Translations under genes and position numbers: made by a program
Shown here: in pieces, positions 43,244 to 45,241 of the stretch
How the letters are laid out: the number at the start of each line of letters is the position of its first letter
How positions within the stretch are numbered: the stretch's first letter is position 1
DNA from: an uncultured Pirellulaceae bacterium
Lineage (GTDB): Bacteria; Planctomycetota; Planctomycetia; Pirellulales; Pirellulaceae
Reading direction: 5' to 3'
DNA: 45,241 nucleotides
NCBI GenBank assembly: GCA_938036435.1
Contig: CALHPU010000014.1
Span: 1-45,241, forward strand
Notes under the pieces: model-generated
What the model was told of the DNA's origin: nothing
Seen by the model: only the letters and a program-made list of their open reading frames with translations
Database searches by the model: none

Positions 43244-44305
43244 ATGATTTTCCAAATTAATAACCGCCCGATTGGCGATGGGCATCCTGTTTATCTGATT
43301 GCGGAGATCTCCGCCAATCACAATCACGATTTTGACAGAACTCGACAACTAATTGACGCGGCACATGCTGCGGGTGCCGACGCGGTCAAACTGCAAACCT
43401 ATACCGCTGACACATTGACGCTTGATTGCGATCAGCCTCACTTCAAAATCCAACAGGGCACCATTTGGGACGGACAGACTCTACACCAGTTGTACGCAGG
43501 CGCCGCAATGCCATGGGACTGGCAACCCAAACTCAAGCAGCACGCCGACTCGATTGGCATCACACTCTTCAGCAGTCCCTTCGATCAGACCGCTGTCGAT
43601 TTTCTTCAATCAATGGACGTCCCCGCATATAAGATTGCCTCGTTTGAGATTGTTGATACGGGATTGTTGACCGCAGTAGCGGAAACTGGCAAGCCGGTGA
43701 TCGTCTCCACAGGTATGGCGACGTTGGATGAAATTCAACTTGCCGTCCAAACCCTCAACCAGCACGGTTGCACTCAAATTTGCCTGCTGAAATGTACCAG
43801 TGCTTATCCGGCCGCTGTTGAATCAATGAATCTTGCCACGATCGCAGCGCTGCAGCATCAGTTCAATGTTCCGGTGGGCCTCTCCGACCACACGCTATGC
43901 CATACTGCAGCGGTGGCATCGGTGGCACTTGGTGCCTGCGTCATCGAAAAACACATCACCAATTGTCGTAGTGACGGTGGTCCTGACAGTTCGTTCTCGC
44001 TAGAGCCTGAGGAATTTGCGGAAATGGTCCGGCAAGTACGCGTGGCCGAGGCAGCCATCGGGCAAGTCCGTTTTGGCCCTAATGAGAACGATGCTAACAA
44101 CGTCGCCTTCCGTAGAAGCTTGTTCGCAGTAGCCGACATTGAAGCAGGCGAAAGCTTTACCATACAAAACGTGCGGTCCATCCGCCCCGGAAATGGCTTG
44201 GCCCCCAAACATCTGCCAAAGGTACTTACCGCAACGGCCACCAGAGCAATCCCACGCGGTACGCCGCTGAAGTGGGAGGACATCGAAGCCCCAGATTCTC
44301 TCTAG
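43244..44305 (+). CDS. pseI: Pseudaminic acid synthase
   Basis: This 353-residue NeuB-family enzyme condenses phosphoenolpyruvate with a bacillosamine-derived hexose to make a nonulosonic acid. The TIM-barrel part carries EISANHNHD (21-29), KLQTYTADTL, SSPFDQTAVDF, STGMATLDE, LKCTSAYPA and GLSDHT. The segment IWDGQTLHQLYAGAAMPWDW (residue 77 on) is the PseI-type rather than sialic-acid-type signature. A C-terminal SAF (antifreeze-like) domain spans about 294-350. The length is typical. Other pse genes are not in the window, but may follow elsewhere. The product is likely used in surface glycan or glycoprotein decoration. Confidence 0.92.
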   Translation: MIFQINNRPIGDGHPVYLIAEISANHNHDFDRTRQLIDAAHAAGADAVKLQTYTADTLTLDCDQPHFKIQQGTIWDGQTLHQLYAGAAMPWDWQPKLKQHADSIGITLFSSPFDQTAVDFLQSMDVPAYKIASFEIVDTGLLTAVAETGKPVIVSTGMATLDEIQLAVQTLNQHGCTQICLLKCTSAYPAAVESMNLATIAALQHQFNVPVGLSDHTLCHTAAVASVALGACVIEKHITNCRSDGGPDSSFSLEPEEFAEMVRQVRVAEAAIGQVRFGPNENDANNVAFRRSLFAVADIEAGESFTIQNVRSIRPGNGLAPKHLPKVLTATATRAIPRGTPLKWEDIEAPDSL

Positions 44306-44416
44306 GGCCTTGAAGTTTTGAATCGCTCTAATCTTCTGTTCGAAGGCCAATCAATCGGTTGGTTCGTCTGTTGCGTGAGCCAATTTTCCAAGCCTCCAAT
44401 GGCGTTATCCGTCGCA

Positions 44417-44449
44417 AAATGAAAACAGACCGGATAGATATCCGGTCTG
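44417..44449 (-). terminator. Intrinsic terminator downstream of the small secreted protein gene
   Basis: CAGACCGGAT (44426-44435) and ATCCGGTCTG (44440-44449) form a perfect 10-bp stem with a 4-base loop. On the minus strand the stem is followed by TTTTCATTTTG. It fits as the terminator of the leftward gene ending at 44486, and may also stop pseI transcription from the other side. Confidence 0.75.
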
Positions 44450-44485
44450 CTTCGAAGTTTTTGCTTGCGAAAGAATTTAATTCGC

Positions 44486-44974
44486 TTAGTAGCCTTGCCA
44501 TTGACCAAACAAAGGTCGACCGACCGCTCGGCCGACTGGCGGACGATCCAATCTCGGCGGTGTGAACAGGGAAGGAATATCCAACTGCCCAAGTGTGCCA
44601 CAGCAAGATGGGACTGCAGAGTAATCTTGCTGGGTCTGGATTGGGGCTTCGTGAGCACAATTTCGGCAACCGCCCTGGATTTGCCCTGTATACGCTCGAC
44701 CTTTGCCTCGGCAACCAAGGCAACCGCTGGTCTGCGTCGGCACTTGCGCCTCATAAGTGCCCGGTGATGGAGCGTATGCAGGAGCGTAGTCAACCGGGGC
44801 AGAGTACTGGTTGGCGTACTGAGCAGCGGGAACTGCGATTCCGCCTTGAGAGAAACTCTCCACTACAGAGCTGCCGATGCCTCTGCTTCCTGATTGGGCT
44901 TGCGCGTCGTTGCCAGCAGTAAAGGTGAGAACTGCAACAGCGGCTACAGCCAACAATAATCTATCGAATCGCAT
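44486..44974 (-). CDS. Small secreted Cys-containing protein of unknown function
   Basis: This 162-residue protein is not a family I recognise. It has a signal peptide (MRFDRLLLAVAAVAVLTFTAG) with a likely cleavage at DAQA-QS. A Tyr/Ala/Pro-rich middle (YANQYSAPVDYAPAYAPSPG) leads to Cys pairs CLGC and CRNC, then a CC pair. These could form disulfides or bind metal. The start chosen has an AAAGGA ribosome-binding site; an ATG seven codons further upstream does not add signal-peptide sense. Monocistronic, with its own terminator. It is a plausible planctomycete surface or periplasmic protein. Confidence 0.7.
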   Translation of the reverse strand: MRFDRLLLAVAAVAVLTFTAGNDAQAQSGSRGIGSSVVESFSQGGIAVPAAQYANQYSAPVDYAPAYAPSPGTYEAQVPTQTSGCLGCRGKGRAYTGQIQGGCRNCAHEAPIQTQQDYSAVPSCCGTLGQLDIPSLFTPPRLDRPPVGRAVGRPLFGQWQGY

Positions 44975-45218
44975 TTCGGATCCTTTTTGGAACAAGTAAT
45001 TTCATGTCGGTCCATGAGGAAGGAACCAACCGTTAGGTCACGGATTAGAGAGGATTTCTCGTTTTACCAAAATATCATTTTCGCCTCACCTGACCCCGCA
45101 AATCTATTTTTCGCGTGTTTTCTCATCCGCAAACAACCACAGAGAGAGTGTGGGCGTCACATTGGGTAATTATCGACAATAGATTTCAGCGTGGCATGGC
45201 GAAGGTTGAGAACGAGAT

Positions 45219-45241
45219 TTACCACCGAGAGCACGGAGGAA
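45219..45241. repeat. Start of a dispersed repeat at the window edge
   Basis: The final bases (ACCACCGAGAGCACGGAGGA) match the ACCACGGAGGACACAGAGG family seen at 42724 and 42982. The rest lies beyond the window. The stretch 44975-45218 before it carries the promoter of the small secreted protein gene and no other gene. Confidence 0.5.

Overview
The window looks like a chromosomal segment of a marine-type planctomycete (phylum Planctomycetota, probably Pirellulales). This is inferred from a PEP-CTERM protein, a formylglycine-type sulfatase, planctomycete-style secreted proteins with no recognisable family, many palindromic intergenic repeats, a moderate GC content, and lipid A genes in a lineage known to keep an LPS-type outer membrane. 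No tRNA, rRNA, CRISPR array, transposase or phage gene was seen.

Left part (1-20 kb). This holds housekeeping and cell-envelope genes. A large-loop ABC exporter and a GT4 glycosyltransferase lie together on the minus strand. They are followed by 3-hydroxyanthranilate dioxygenase, a fatty acid desaturase, a secreted coiled-coil protein, a PEP-CTERM protein with a clear terminator, acylphosphatase, NAD kinase and another secreted protein. A second ABC exporter, paralogous to the first, is translationally coupled to a KpsF/KdsD-type sugar-phosphate isomerase. Next come a tandem DUF2061 protein, an ABC-2 permease, a prepilin-peptidase-like protein that seems to lack its catalytic aspartates and carries a 15-bp tandem repeat, a small CDGSH protein and an LptF/LptG-type permease.

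Centre (20-29 kb). The RNase P RNA gene is followed by a minus-strand lipid A cluster read as skp/ompH, lpxC, lpxA and a GnnA-like oxidoreductase. Then come a large Arg/Asp-rich secreted protein anchored at its C-terminus, a membrane-anchored thermonuclease-like protein and a sulfatase. Together, LpxC, LpxA, the isomerase, the LptF/G permease, the MsbA-like exporters and Skp support an LPS-type outer membrane.

Right part (29.3-42.7 kb). This is the most interesting region: a compact plus-strand biosynthetic locus. It encodes a phosphopantetheinyl transferase, a 2302-residue hybrid megasynthase (A-T-KS-AT-ACP-aminotransferase), a 1149-residue NRPS (C-A-T) and two overlapping alpha/beta hydrolases. 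There is no ketoreductase, dehydratase or integrated thioesterase. The logic predicts one amino acid extended by one malonyl unit, beta-transamination, and condensation with a second amino acid (the code resembles glycine). This would give a small beta-amino, possibly vicinal-diamino, dipeptide-like product.

Right edge (42.7-45.2 kb). A 590-bp spacer holds two tandem copies of a dispersed repeat. It is followed by a pseudaminic acid synthase (PseI) and a small secreted Cys-containing protein with its own terminator.
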